Notes under the pieces: model-generated
Databases searched by the model: none
Told to the model about the DNA's origin: nothing
The model's input: only the letters and a program-made list of their open reading frames with translations
Translations under genes and position numbers: made by a program
NCBI GenBank assembly: GCA_946894095.1
Contig: OX335649.1
Span: 19,796,001 to 19,860,000, forward strand
From: Incurvaria masculella
Taxonomy: Eukaryota > Arthropoda > Insecta > Lepidoptera > Incurvariidae
DNA length: 64,000 bases
Direction of reading: 5' to 3'
Part shown: positions 10,871 through 21,675 of the stretch, piece after piece
How the letters are laid out: the number at the start of each line of letters is the position of its first letter
Numbering within the stretch: the first letter of the stretch is position 1

Positions 10871-12180
10871 TGATCAATAAGTTTCGGGAATTTTTAATTT
10901 TTAGTTTGAATTTTGAACGCTTTACCGATTCGATTTTTTTTTCTCAGGTTAGTACACCTTTCCCTGACACTCCTGCCCAATGTCAAATATTAAATGTCAT
11001 TAGTAATTGTTTAGCGTCTGTTTATATCAATCAAGTTTTTGAAGTTTGTCGCATTTCAAAATGGAAAAAAATATTGAACAAAGAATTTGTTTGAAGTTTT
11101 GTGTTTCCAACGAAATCTCTTGTGCTGATCCATTCAAAATGCTACAAAAAGCCTACGGGGACTCTGTTCTCTCAAAAACAAGAGTATACGAGTGGTATTC
11201 GTCGTTCAAAAATGGTCTCAAAGAAGTTGACGATGCACCTCGTCGTGGACGCCCTTCAACATCAACTACCGATGATAACGTCGAAAAAGTTCAAGAAATC
11301 GTACTCGAAAATCGTCATGCAAGCCTCAGAGAGATAGCTGGTGAGCTCAAAATCACGAATGGATCGGCAAAGCATATTATGGTGGATATTTTTGGCATGA
11401 AACGCGTTGCAGCACGACTCGTGCCAAAAGACCTGAACTTCGTCCAAAAACAGTACCGTAAGACAGTGGCCCAGCAGATGATTTCTGAGGTAACGAATGA
11501 CCTTAACATGATGCAACGCATAATTACTGGTGACGAAACGTGGGTTTACGAATATGATGTTCTAACTACCCAACAATCATCAGAGTGGCGCTATAAAAAT
11601 GATCCAAAACAGAAGAAAGCTCGTCAAAGCCGATCAAAAATAAAGGTAATGCTCACTGTTTTCTTTTATTATAGCGGCGTTGTTCATTATGAGTACGTGC
11701 CTACTGGTCAAACAGTCAATAAGGAGTACTACCTGGCCGTAATAATGCGTTTGAGAGATGCTGTGCGTAGAAAACGACCGGAAAAGTTGCAAAACAACTC
11801 ATGGATCTTGCACCATGACAATGCTCCGTCTCACAAAGCGCGCATCGTGACCGATTATTTGACCAAACATACTTTAAATACAATTCAACAGACACCGTAT
11901 TCTCCGGATATGGCACCATGTGACTTTTTCCTGTACTCAAAACTTAAATTACCCATTCGTGAAAACAGATTTTCGAGCATCGATGAAATAAAAGAAAATG
12001 CGACGAAGGCATTGAAAGCCATTCCTTCACCGGACTATCAAAAGTGTATGGAAGAATGGGTTAAGCGTTGGCGTATGTGCATCGCTTCAGACGGTTGTTA
12101 TTTTGAAGGTGATAAAATAAATGGATCCGAAAATTAACAATTTTTTTTTAAATTTATTAATTCCCGGAACTTTTTGATCA
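10871..12180 (+). mobile_element. Full-length mariner element, copy 1
   Basis: 1,310 bp bounded by TA on both sides (10869-10870 and 12181-12182). The left end begins TGATCAATAAGTTTCGGGAA and the right end, read inward, begins TGATCAAAAAGTTCCGGGAA, so about 20 of the first 22 bases match as terminal inverted repeats. It encloses one uninterrupted transposase gene. Terminal repeats, TA duplication and open frame are all intact, so it may be active or very recently inserted. Confidence 0.93.
11061..12137 (+). CDS. Mariner transposase, intact (DD34D)
   Basis: Cut-and-paste transposase of the Tc1/mariner superfamily, acting in the nucleus on the element's own terminal repeats. The first ATG in frame (11061) gives 358 residues, a normal mariner length; an earlier in-frame start would need a non-ATG codon. 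The N-terminal third holds the helix-turn-helix DNA-binding region, with the linker motif GRPS near residue 67. The catalytic triad is visible: D in TGDETW (about residue 156), D in HHDNAPSH, and a third D in YSPDMAPCDFF exactly 34 residues after the second, the canonical mariner DD34D. The RLVPKDLN stretch corresponds to the mariner WVPHEL motif. No stop or frame break. Single exon, no neighbours in an operon. An identical copy is at 26007-27083. Confidence 0.95.
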   Translation: MEKNIEQRICLKFCVSNEISCADPFKMLQKAYGDSVLSKTRVYEWYSSFKNGLKEVDDAPRRGRPSTSTTDDNVEKVQEIVLENRHASLREIAGELKITNGSAKHIMVDIFGMKRVAARLVPKDLNFVQKQYRKTVAQQMISEVTNDLNMMQRIITGDETWVYEYDVLTTQQSSEWRYKNDPKQKKARQSRSKIKVMLTVFFYYSGVVHYEYVPTGQTVNKEYYLAVIMRLRDAVRRKRPEKLQNNSWILHHDNAPSHKARIVTDYLTKHTLNTIQQTPYSPDMAPCDFFLYSKLKLPIRENRFSSIDEIKENATKALKAIPSPDYQKCMEEWVKRWRMCIASDGCYFEGDKINGSEN

Positions 12181-12182
12181 TA

Positions 12183-13041
12183 ATAATATATTTACGTTAA
12201 ACACTCTACCTTTTGCACCGCCTCGCCTCCGTCACGCACAGTTCTCCTCGCTCGTTGTCTTCCCGCTTTCTCGCACGCACGCGCGCTTGGCCTAAAACCG
12301 TTTTGATTTAAAAACAGTCGGCTTTATATTTATTTAGTCGGGCGCTATATCGACTCGATGCATTAGAACGATACAAGTTGGCGGCGATCTCGGCCCGTGC
12401 GGCGCGCTGTTTATTTTGGATCGGACGCTCTGTGTATTTTGTTTGCTACGGCCAATATAGGTGTGGGCCTCGAAATAGTTTTGTTTAGCACAGGTGTACG
12501 ACTGCGGAAAGTCTTTAAGGAATTTTATAAATCGATCTGAGATATACATGCGCTTAAACCGTCAAACTGAATAGTATAGTTAGGTCCCGCGTAAGTTTTG
12601 AAATAGCGAGATGTGAGATATAGTTTTCAGTGTAAATTAAATGACGTGGTAAATAGTTTGATTAGCCATTTATTTTTTGGTCTTGGTGTCTTTGTCACAG
12701 GTTGAAATAAAATTTAATAACGAATTGTCTTTAGATATCGTCGCTAAACGCTCATTAGTTCTTTAAAAGGTATTACCTTTCGATCAATTAATTAATTAGA
12801 TGAAGTTAAAAAACGAATTTAGCGGCACACATTAAAATTTTTGACATTTACACCTCCGTTCTATAAAACGTAATATTATTTCCTAAACAGAGTTTGATAC
12901 CCAATGCCTGTGAACGCAAAATTCCAACTATGCATTGTTTATATTATATTATTAAAATAGAATAAATCTAGAGAGGTGAGGATTCCTGACATAGTTATTT
13001 ATAAATTCATAATTCCACTATTCCTTCCTTTTAAACAATAG
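12183..13041. other. Intergenic, nothing recognised
   Basis: Starts GC-rich (12200-12460) then AT-rich. The 71-codon minus-strand frame at 12334-12549 has no recognised family. Confidence 0.4.
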
Positions 13042-13594
13042 ACTAGGAGGTTGTGACAAAAATGGTAACTATAACGTAAATGGCTGAAACTGGGTTCACG
13101 GGATCGAGACCAACCCTCCGAAGCTAAATGCGTCGCGTCGGTCTGCCTGTGCCAAGTGACTCCAAATAAGGCGCCTGGAAAAACTAGTTATCGTGACAAG
13201 AAAAGTACGATAAGGTAAATGACTGCAAATAACGAAGCATAAAAGTATTAGCACATACTTGCTTAGTAATACCAAAACTTAACAAATATTTTGTTTCATT
13301 CCGTAGTTATAGGCGATTTTGATTACAGATATAACTTCAGGTATATTTAAGTATTTTAGAAAAAAAAAACTTACTGGTTATTGTTGCATAATTAGTAGGT
13401 ATCAATATGCCTAGGCACTCAGTATATTCATCAGCTGGTACATACCAACATCTATTTTGTATAGCCAATCTAGCTAACGCAACCACTTGGCGCAGACAGA
13501 CCGAAACATTTAGCATCAGACGGTTGGTCTCTAACATGTGAACCAAAATTCAGCCGTTTACCATATCGTGACCAAAAATGTCGTAACCTCCCGA
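13042..13594. mobile_element. Inverted-repeat MITE family D, copy 1
   Basis: About 550 bp. The first 120 bases (TAGGAGGTTGTGAC, GTAAATGGCTGAA, CAACCCTCCGAAGCTAAATG) reappear inverted over the last 120 bases. Interior AT-rich and non-coding. A diverged sibling follows 1.1 kb downstream in the same orientation. Confidence 0.8.
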
Positions 13595-13755
13595 GATACA
13601 AATAGTAGTAGCAAGTGTTTCGAATCTCTTTAAGATGATTCTTGTTTTTCAATAGCGCCTTGTCAATAGCATACAAACAGCAATTGATTTTGAAACACCA
13701 AATAATGATTTAGAAGTGTTATAACTGTGATGTGGGTAGTCTAAAACAAAGCAAC

Positions 13756-14085
13756 CTATTTTTCTCTTTGCAATGCCCGTTCGTCTTTCCACACCTCCGC
13801 CTGTCGGTTCGTATCATATAGATCTCTTATCTCACTTACGGCTATGGCAATAGGGTCCAATATGGCAGTGCACGTACTTTTTCCATTATCCGCGGAGGTT
13901 GTCGTGCCGGACTGAAATGCGTCACAGCCGAGGACACTAATTACATCGAAAGCTTTTAATGACATTGCCGGGCGGCCGGCAGGACCTAAGTAGATACTTA
14001 TACCCAGGAACGTTAAAAATGAATGGACTAGAGGCACGCCAGGCTCACGCGTCGCTGAGGATTTGCCCGAAGAGGCAAACGCCAT
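13756..14085 (-). other. Unrecognised 109-codon open frame
   Basis: An ATG-initiated frame on the minus strand with fairly balanced codon use and no low-complexity, ending in TAG at 13756. I recognise no family, signal peptide or membrane segment. It could be a single coding exon, a broken gene or chance. The identical duplicate (28702-29031) adds no evidence of selection because the whole block is duplicated. Confidence 0.2.
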
Positions 14086-14107
14086 GCAACGAGCTAAATC
14101 AGCTTAA

Positions 14108-14256
14108 CATGTGAGAAAATATGTTTGAGAATTCGACCATTTGCACCAATCAGAAGTGGATGCCTGAAGTGAATATTCTACCCAGGAAGAGCACAGAAGG
14201 CATGACATAAACGCTTCTGATTGGTGCAGAATTGATCGAATTCCCTCGCATATTTC
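14108..14256. mobile_element. Foldback MITE, about 150 bp
   Basis: Arms of about 45 bp carry GAATTCGA and GCACCAATCAGAAG and are inverted at the two ends, around a 50-base centre. Diverged but clear. The duplicate is 29054-29202. Confidence 0.7.
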
Positions 14257-14463
14257 GTCACACCTTACGCCGGTTACCTCCCTGGTAATGTCGACTAGGC
14301 GCCTGATGGAAGTGAATTTTATAGTACTTTGAAAAATGAATGCAAATCATATGTGACTGTTTCGATGGATTTTTTTTGTAAAGCCCACAAAAAATGCTTC
14401 GAGCGACCCTGGTAACGCCCACACGCCACTCTTCCGTTATACTGTCGCTTTGAATGAATAATT

Positions 14464-14618
14464 CAATGGCAATGAAAATGGTCAGTGGCACAGTTCAATG
14501 TAGCGTAACAGTATAAGGAAAGATCTCGCATGGAATCACATGTGTGTTGGCTAATATCATGACGTTAGTGTGTATGAACCATTCATGTCCAGTTTCATTA
14601 AAAACAAAAAAAAACTTT
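14464..14618 (+). mobile_element. SINE body fragment (3' part)
   Basis: Matches the last third of the shared SINE body, with CAGTTCAATGTAGC and the ATGTCCAGT end, followed by an A-rich tail. The head is missing. Confidence 0.7.
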
Positions 14619-14678
14619 ATTCTATACATGCTTTTCTGTAATCATTTCATGAGAAAGTTACCTTTGTATTCCCAATAG

Positions 14679-15236
14679 ACTAGGAGGTCGCGACAAAAAC
14701 GGTAACGATAACGTAAATGGCTGAAACCAGTTTCAGTTCACGGGATAAAGTACAACCCTCTGAAGCTAAATGTGTTAGTCTGCCTGTTCCAAGTGGTTGC
14801 ATTACGTAGATAAGGCGCCTGAAAAAGTAGTTATGGTGACAAAAAATACATATGATAAGGTAAATGGCTGCAAATGACGAAGCATGAAAGTATCAGTACA
14901 TACTTGCTTAGCAATAAAAAAACTGAACAAATCTTTGGTTGCATTTAGTAGTTATAGTCGATTTAGGTTACAGATATAACTTTAGGTTTATTTAAGTATT
15001 TAATTAAGTAACCGTCTGGTTATTGTTGTATAATTAATAGGTATCAATGTTTCCAGATAATCAGTATATTCATCAGCAGGTACATACCAGCATCTATTTT
15101 ATATAGCCAATCTAGAAAACGCAACCACTTGGGACGGGCAGACCGACATATTTAGCATCAGAGGGTTGGTCTCTAACATGTAAACCCAGATTCAGCCATT
15201 TACCTTATCGTGACCAAAAATGTCGTGACCTCCCGG
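14679..15236. mobile_element. Inverted-repeat MITE family D, copy 2
   Basis: About 558 bp, same structure as 13042-13594 with roughly one change in ten bases. It starts TAGGAGGTCGCGAC and ends with the complement GTCGTGACCTCCC. The longer arms make a strong potential hairpin. Confidence 0.8.
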
Positions 15237-16090
15237 AATACAAAGAATGCTCACAGGATTTTAAGATGATCACTTCCACTACTATTGCATGCGACCCAAA
15301 ATAGTAGTTATCCAAATATTTTTTCCATGTCCATCTTAATCATTTTTAAGAAAACATCATGTAGCTTTCCATACAAATAGGAAAAAAAGGAAAATTACAG
15401 GAGGAATTCATGCGAGCGTATGGCCGTTCTGTGCCCCACGATCGCCGCAGAGCGTAAAGACCGGCGGTGGGCTTAGCAAATCGCCGCGAAAAACTGTTCG
15501 CATTTTCATTGAAAAACGACGTCCGTTTTCGCGTTAGAGTAGTAATAAAACCTCGATAAAAAGTCATAACGCCCGGTGGCGGGACCGCCGCGGGAAGTTA
15601 GATGGGAGAAAGTTGGAGATGGAGGGGGAGAGTGGCTGCGTGTGCGGTGCGGGCTGCGGGGTGGAATTGCGAGTGATCGAAATGCCTATGAACCCTGGAA
15701 CGCATGCGATCGCTGACACCCTGAAGATGATAAGTGTTTATCCACAAATACAGCTATCTATTTATTTATTTTAACAAGAAACACCAACAGGTGACAGGAC
15801 AAAACGGTAAGACAAATTAGACTGTTATATCAATACATTTCTGGCATGCCACCCAATTACAGGTGTTTACAACGTTTTTTCAAAGCCTAAAATTCGGAAG
15901 AAGGACTAGAAGAACTACTGATGGAAGAGTACTTAATTGCTTATTAAGTAAAACTATGTAATATCGATACTTCCATATCCATATATTGTCAATGCGAAAG
16001 TAATTCTGTCTCGTTTTCACGCCTAAACCGCCCAACCAATTTTGATGAATTTCGGTATTCATATAGTCTGGACTTTGGAGATGAACATCA
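15237..16090. other. Intergenic with CpG-rich patch
   Basis: About 15410-15690 is GC-rich (many CG and GGCGG-type triplets) amid AT-rich DNA. About 16015-16085 (CCAACCAATTTTGATGAA) resembles a motif seen in many lepidopteran dispersed repeats, but too little is present to classify. Confidence 0.35.
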
Positions 16091-16215
16091 GACCTAGCAA
16101 GTGAGGAAGGGACTTAAAGCTTTTTATGGATCCAAAGCGTTGCCAGCCTTCACGATAGACCAATTACCTATCCAGAACCTGACTGTGCCCAGGGTTGCTT
16201 AACTTATATGATTGC
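16091..16215 (-). mobile_element. Old 5S-headed SINE fragment
   Basis: Degenerate match to the head/body junction of the 5S-headed SINE, including complements of the GGTTGCTTAACTT (box A) and ACCTATCCAGAAC (box C) regions. Confidence 0.6.
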
Positions 16216-16285
16216 ACACGAGGCTTCTCGCTTGAAAAGATGTTTGTTAAGATTTTTTCGTAATGGTTTTTTATGAAATGCCTTT

Positions 16286-16552
16286 ATAGGGTTCCGTACC
16301 CAAAGGTTGCCAACGGAACCCTATTACTAAGCCTCCGCTCTCCGTCCGTCCGTCCGTATGTCACAGGCCTGTATCTCATGAACTGTAATAGGTAGGCAGC
16401 TGAAATTTTCACATTGTGTATTTATTTTGCCACTGTAACAACAAATAGGTAAAATTTAAATATAATAAAAATGAAAGGGTGATTTATTTGTTACATCTTG
16501 TACGATGGTACGGAACCCTTCGTGTGCGAGTCCGACTCGCACTTGGCCGATT
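16286..16552 (-). repeat. GGGTTCCGTACC repeat, copy 1
   Basis: Starts GGGTTCCGTACCC and ends with GGAACCCTTCGTGTGCGAG and an ACTTGGCCG edge; contains GACGGA-type tetranucleotide runs. About 270 bp. A common type of dispersed repeat in moths and butterflies by my recollection. The two ends form an imperfect inverted repeat around GGTTCCGTA. Confidence 0.75.
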
Positions 16553-17511
16553 CTTTTCTCATGCCGTTGCCCTGAAATAAATATGCATTCTGTCACAATT
16601 TCCGTATTTAAAGTAGAGTTTGAAAAAGAGAAGTCAATCAGGCGAAATTGAACAAAGGTGCAGCCGCGTAAGGTGTACAAGCGGTATCTTCTCTCGACAA
16701 CAAACTTTATATTTTCTCGCCGGCAACTTTTCGCAACTTTTTCATTAAACTTTCGCCTAACTTTTAACTTTTATGGAAATACTTGCGAGGGCTTTATGTG
16801 CGATTAATAGGGATTTGTTATTGAAAAAAATAAACAAGAAACAAAGCCGAGATCATCCGCCGGGCGAGTGCGGACGCCTTAGCATACATTTACAGAGATT
16901 ATGCTCCAGTTTTCGTGAATAGCATTGTCCCATCTCGAAGTAATTATCTCACATGTCTGCATGTATGCGATATTTTGTGAGACTAATCTTAATCCGGGGT
17001 GTGTACATCAGGGTAGGTGGCGCCACGGTCTTTCCTTTCGGAGCTATTACTGCCGCAACTTCTTAAAAATATGAAGTTGCAAAATGTTACTGTAGTGGCG
17101 AGCACTTTAAGCAGTTGTTCATTTAATATCCTGAAACGGTCACAAAAATAAGTTGGAATTTATTAGACTAGTGCCTCTCTGAGCCATGCTGATAAATGTT
17201 CACCTTACAACTAAATCCTATTCATTTTATTGTATTTTCTCACTTGATACTTACCTATTGGTGTAAGCCTTGTAAGAAAACATTTTTTTCGTGACGATTT
17301 TTAACCACTTGTCAAAATGGTAGACCCAGAAAGGAGTTGAGCCACTCCTTTCGAAACTTTGGGTTTAAGAAAAGTTTTTAAATGTAATCTCTCTTCAAAA
17401 TTGTTAGCGTATGTACATAAATAATGTGTGAAAAACGCGAAACCTTAAGATATGTAATTTAATTTTTTGAGAACTAATGCAAAACAATAGGTAGGTACTA
17501 ACTATTTACTT
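16553..17511. other. Intergenic, nothing recognised
   Basis: AT-rich. No gene or repeat relationship found. Confidence 0.4.
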
Positions 17512-17705
17512 GGGTTGAGCCCGCACGGGTTGGCACCATACAAATTTGATTAAGCGGCAATATAAACTTATCAGTGTTTTCCATTTAGTTCAATTTACAA
17601 AGTTGTGGTCATATAAAGGGAAGATCCTGGCATAGGACCTTATTTCTGCGGTTTTGGGATAAGATCATGACAGTGTGGTATCATCCATCAATTTCCGTTA
17701 GTTTG
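17512..17705 (+). mobile_element. SINE body fragment
   Basis: Diverged match to the shared SINE body from GGGTTGAGCCCGCACGGGTT to the end. No head and no clear tail. Confidence 0.65.
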
Positions 17706-18228
17706 AAACACTTTTGATTTCGTTTATGAGTGAGATAAATACATAGGCCTACGGAGGAGATAGCTAGATGGCATAGCACTGTGTTAAACTTAATATTCTG
17801 AACCCATAATGATGTTTGTTTGTTTTAATGACGAAAAAGGTAAAGTAGAAGTGATCTAAATTCTATCTCTACGCATTTAATCGCGCAAACCGATGTCATA
17901 GAGGTGCTCTCCTAGAGATTGAAGTATTTAAAGTGCAGACGAAGGTCGCTCACCCGGTGTCCTGATCCACGGGCGGTTGAAAATGTCACCTTAACAATTG
18001 GACAGTAAACCCGCTGAAATACCCTCATTATTCCGCCAGACGTGTCTGTTTGCAGCGCGCAAACATTGACGCTGGCCGCTGCCGGTGCTGTCATCTATTA
18101 AGGCTCTGTTCTGATCAAAACTAGACTGATCTCCTAAATCTTGGTCGCGAATGTGTTTGTGAAGGCATTTAATATTCAAAACTTTGAATTGGTAATGGCT
18201 ACATACTTTAATTGCAAAAACTTTTTAA
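17706..18228. other. Intergenic, nothing recognised
   Basis: No feature seen; short overlapping frames without family. Confidence 0.4.
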
Positions 18229-18508
18229 AAAACGGCCAAGTGCGAGTTGAACTCGCACACGTAGGGTTCCGTACCATGGTACAAGATTTAACACAAAAAA
18301 TTAACATTTTTTGTATGGAACCCCCCTGATTTTTTTTTATTATTATAGCGGAAAAATAAATACACACTCCGTAAAAATTTCAGCTGCATACCTACGAGTA
18401 TTACGCTTAATGAGATACAGCCCTGTGACAGACGGACTGGCGGGCGGACAGCGGAGGCTTAGTAATAGGGTTCCGTTTTCACTCTTTGGGTACGGAAACC
18501 TAAAAAGC
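18229..18508 (+). repeat. GGGTTCCGTACC repeat, copy 2
   Basis: Plus-strand copy from CGGCCAAGTGCGAGTT to GGGTACGGAAACC, with the same internal CCCTGTGACAGACGGACTGG block. Confidence 0.8.
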
Positions 18509-18831
18509 GATTAATTGCGGGCGTACATGAATGGATTGCCAAAACTTAGTACAAATTAGCTACTCCGTTTCTAATGTCGGCCTCTTGTCAAAATAAATTA
18601 ACGAACGTTAAATTGTTACATAGAAGCCTCGCTAGGAAATGTTCGGTTTTAACTAAATAAAATTAATTTAAATTTCTCTTAATTCAACATATCTTCACCG
18701 TAATAGTCACTCTAGGCTGGGGTATTTTGGCATGCTTATATACCGAATTGCAGTTATAATTGGACTTCATGTTGGCTTCTCTTAGCACCGGTAATCGTCA
18801 AAAGTTGCAGCTAGCGTATGTACAGCATAGA
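18509..18831. other. Intergenic, nothing recognised
   Basis: AT-rich spacer between two repeat copies. No feature seen. Confidence 0.4.
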
Positions 18832-19130
18832 TAAAACCGGCCAAGAGCAAGTCCGACTCGCACACGAAGGGTTCCGTACCATCGTACAATATTTAACACA
18901 AAAAAATCATGTTTTTTTGTGGGGGACCCCCCTTTAATTTTCATTATTTTTTTATTTTACCTATTTGTTGTTATAGCGGCAAAATAAATATACACTCGGT
19001 TAAAATTTCAGCTGCCTACCTATCACGGTTCATGAGATACAACCCTGTGACAGACGGACAGACGGACGGACAGCGGAGGCTTAGTAATAGGGTTCCGTTT
19101 TCACCCTTTGAGTACGGAACCCTAAAAAGG
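18832..19130 (+). repeat. GGGTTCCGTACC repeat, copy 3
   Basis: Plus-strand copy from CCGGCCAAGAGCAAGTCC to GAGTACGGAACCC. Copies 2 and 3 lie in tandem orientation 320 bp apart. Confidence 0.8.
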
Positions 19131-19589
19131 AAGGAGATATGGCGACCGCATGCCATTTTGCCTTCCTTTCCCCTCAGTGGTACCAACTATGCCATAGGCG
19201 GTTGATGTGATGTGGTTGTTATTAGCAAATATTTTATTTTATTTCGGTATTTATGTATATATATATCTACTAACTGCACTTTGTTTAGTCAGATAACAAA
19301 ACGCTTGCTTGAACTGTTTGGGTTGAGATTTTAAAAATGACCGCCAAGTCTTGCATGAGTGTTCTTGGTAAATATTGTTCGTACGTTGGGTTTATACGGG
19401 TTTTTTCCTTCATTAGGTGTATATACACACTCTGAAATGGCTAAAGTTATAACAATAAACTTTGTGTAAATACAAATTGTAAATTTAACAAGTTTTTTTC
19501 GTTTTTGCAATATTTTCTGTGTTACGTTATAGGTTCATGTTCGTCCTACACAGAATAATAACTAGTTACAATATTTAGTTTAACGGCTT
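19131..19589. other. Intergenic, nothing recognised
   Basis: AT-rich with a short TATATA run near 19255. No feature seen. Confidence 0.4.
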
Positions 19590-19604
19590 ACCGCGCGTGT
19601 GAGG

Positions 19605-19660
19605 AGCAGGACGTGCTGCTCGACGTTTCGGAGCCTCACATGGGCTCCATCTTCAGGAGA
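19605..19660 (-). ncRNA. Hammerhead-ribozyme-like motif at Penelope 3' end
   Basis: On the minus strand CTGAAGA (19656-19650) fits the CUGANGA catalytic strand. It is followed by a 6-bp stem GGAGCC/GGCTCC (19648-19643 with 19635-19630), then GAAA (19629-19626), then ACGT...ACGT (19626-19623 and 19614-19611) as a possible short stem III with C at 19610 in the cleavage position. One extra U sits after CUGAAGA and I cannot see a convincing stem I, so activity is uncertain. The TGA stop of the ORF lies inside the CUGA core. Hammerheads in Penelope-like elements are established knowledge. Confidence 0.55.
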
Positions 19661-20488
19661 ACGTGCCTGTCGCGACGGAGGTAGGCACGTTACTGGCTAC
19701 CCGCCGCTTTGCTTCACTTCTCAGCGTCCATGGCAACACTCGTACATTTTCTTGAGGATTAGCTGCGGTCCGAATTTCGTGTGAAGTGCAAAACACGCTG
19801 ACTGTGTTTTCCTCGACGTCTGTTGTCGGTGCACCTCTCCGAAATTCAGTTTTCAGCTTATTCAGCACGGGTTTCCATATGGGCGAAAGACGGTAGGAAT
19901 CTTCACGATTGAAGTTCTTGTGCTTGCTGATTTCGATGGACTCCCGAATGATTCGTGGGAGGTTTCGTTGTTCAGGTACTAGGACTTTCACCTGATCAAA
20001 CCTCAACCAGTGCCCAGGTCCAGATTCTGCATGCTCACACAGCGCTGACTTCGTGATATCTCTGTTCTTGACCGCCCGTATGTGCTCCGTGATGCGTGTG
20101 CTGACGCTCCTCTTCGTTTGGCCAATGTACGATTTACCGCATGAACAGGGAACTCTGTAGACGCCAGCGGCGAGTAATGGTACCTTGTCCTTTACTGATC
20201 GGAGCATGGCTGAGACCTTGCGTTGAGGATACAGCACGGCTGGTATGCTGGATCTCCTCAGTATCCTCGCAATACGGTCTGTCACTCCCCTGATGTACGG
20301 CAGGTATGCGGCTCGCCTCTTGACGTCATACTGTGGTTGTCGTTCTTTCCTTCTGGTTCTCCAATCTCTTGCCTTATAACCATTGCCTTGCAGCACTGTC
20401 TCTATGAATTTAATTTCCGCAGCAATGTGTAGTGGATCACAAAGACGTTCCGCTCTCTGTAGAAGTGATTTTGGTACCGATTGTATAT
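19653..20488 (-). pseudogene. Penelope-like ORF C-terminus with GIY-YIG endonuclease
   Basis: The frame is open from about 20488 without an ATG, through the chance Met at 20396, to a TGA at 19655-19653. It encodes LPYIRGVTDRIARILRR, then the GIY-YIG signature as GVYRVPCSCGKSYIGQT with the following R...R..EH positions (about residues 78-105 counted from 20396). The CSCG cysteine pair just before SYIGQT is typical of the Penelope clade. After the endonuclease a run with ESIEISKHKNFNREDS matches the usual Penelope C-terminus. No stop or shift interrupts this part, but no reverse transcriptase domain precedes it. It would nick target DNA in an intact element. An identical copy lies at 34599-35434. 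Confidence 0.85.
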
Positions 20489-20933
20489 TAAATTTTTAAT
20501 TTTTAAATTTAAATTTTTAAATTTTTAATTGTAAATTAAATATTGTAGTTATGTCCCGCGTAAGTTTTAAAATATTAATAATAACTAGTTGCAGTGCTGA
20601 CTTGAATGTAGATGCAAGCGATATACATGCGTCCAACGTGGCTACCTCAGTCTTATGCGCTCGAATTGTCTTCACACCATCAGCCAGACGCGTCAATAAG
20701 TTCCAATAACCGTTCAAATCCATTAGGCCTCGCTCGAGAGACGCAGGGACTAGAGTGGCGTTTTGATATTGGTATTTTTTTATATTTTGGATGGTTCATT
20801 ACCTGGAAGTTAAGCTTCGGTAGTGTAAATCGAAGGCCTTAAATCTAAATTCTGCTTCTTTTTTCTAAATGATATTTCAATACGGTCACGGTTCAGCGTC
20901 CGTTTTCCTGCAGTGCAGGAGACTTTTTTTTAT
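20489..20933. other. AT-rich spacer
   Basis: Begins with a simple AATTTTTAAATTT-type repeat at about 20488-20535. The rest has no recognised feature. Confidence 0.4.
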
Positions 20934-21140
20934 GTAACTGCACATGGATTTCTAATACTCGAATACACCTACTGTCGTGATATTAGCCCATAATACCACA
21001 TAGGAACTAGGTGCCATGCCAGGACCGTCAGGACATTGAACTGGATCCTTTTAATGTAGAGACTTTTAACTGCCGCTTGACCATCGGTCATTTAATGAGA
21101 TGGTACCAACCAAGGCTGAATTAACCCTATCCCCCTGATC
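20934..21140 (-). mobile_element. SINE copy, diverged, 5'-truncated
   Basis: Shared SINE body in reverse with its poly-A (plus-strand T at 20934-20941). The GACATTGAACTGGAT landmark is present, with small indels. The head is lost. Confidence 0.75.
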
Positions 21141-21199
21141 CAATTAACTTGTATAGTTTTTTAATTTAACATTAGTCAACTAACATGTGTCAGCCAAAC

Positions 21200-21285
21200 A
21201 TGTCATATCGTGCGGTGCCATCTCTGCCTACCCCTCCGGGGAATCGGCTTTGTGGTGTGTACATATAGATATGTGTGTAGAAGAC
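21200..21285 (+). mobile_element. RTE-type LINE 3' end remnant
   Basis: TCTGCCTACCCCTCCGGGGA followed by GTGTGTACATATAG-like tail resembles the last bases of the LINE fragment at 45206-45520 (complement of GGAGGGGTAGGCGGAGAT and ATAC repeats). Only the terminus survives. Confidence 0.5.
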
Positions 21286-21555
21286 GATCAATCAAGTGAT
21301 ACGAGTTTTTTTTGCTGCTTGAATACTTGCCAACCATTACATTTAATAGACCGAAAATTGAAAACAATTACGCCTGGTTCCAAGCACTGCCACGCACTGC
21401 GCTTGCCAAGAATAGTTTCGTATGAAGCGCACCGGTAGGCACCAACTGAATGCCAGATTTACGTTCCATTGCAACACACATATTTGCCTACAAATCATCT
21501 GTCCAAAACGATCTCGCTTCGCTTATTGTTTACAATTTTGTATTGAGTTTGAGTA

Positions 21556-21675
21556 GTCGAGTCTTAGCTTAGCCAAAGTATATCTTCCAACTTTCAAATT
21601 TGACATTATTTCCATACCTTTTATGTCAAAACTGACAGCTGGAAGGCATACTTATTTTCGCCAAGTACAACTCAT
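21556..21675. mobile_element. Foldback MITE, degenerate
   Basis: AAGTATATCTTCCAACTTTC near the left and the complement of AAGTATGCCTTCCAGCTGTC near the right form inverted arms around a short centre. Resembles the MITE at 55378-55516 in motif style. The duplicate is 36502-36621. Confidence 0.45.

Larger units (their letters stand above)
19590..20488 (-). mobile_element. Penelope-like element, 5'-truncated, copy 1
   Basis: The 3' 900 bp of a Penelope-like retroelement: the tail end of the single ORF with its GIY-YIG endonuclease, followed by terminal sequence with a hammerhead-like motif. The reverse transcriptase core is missing, as is typical for truncated Penelope copies. Upstream of 20488 the sequence turns into AT-rich repeats. 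Confidence 0.85.

Noticed and set aside
11046..11060. Upstream extension of the mariner transposase
   Set aside because: The five extra codons begin with TTG; the ATG at 11061 gives the normal mariner N-terminus.
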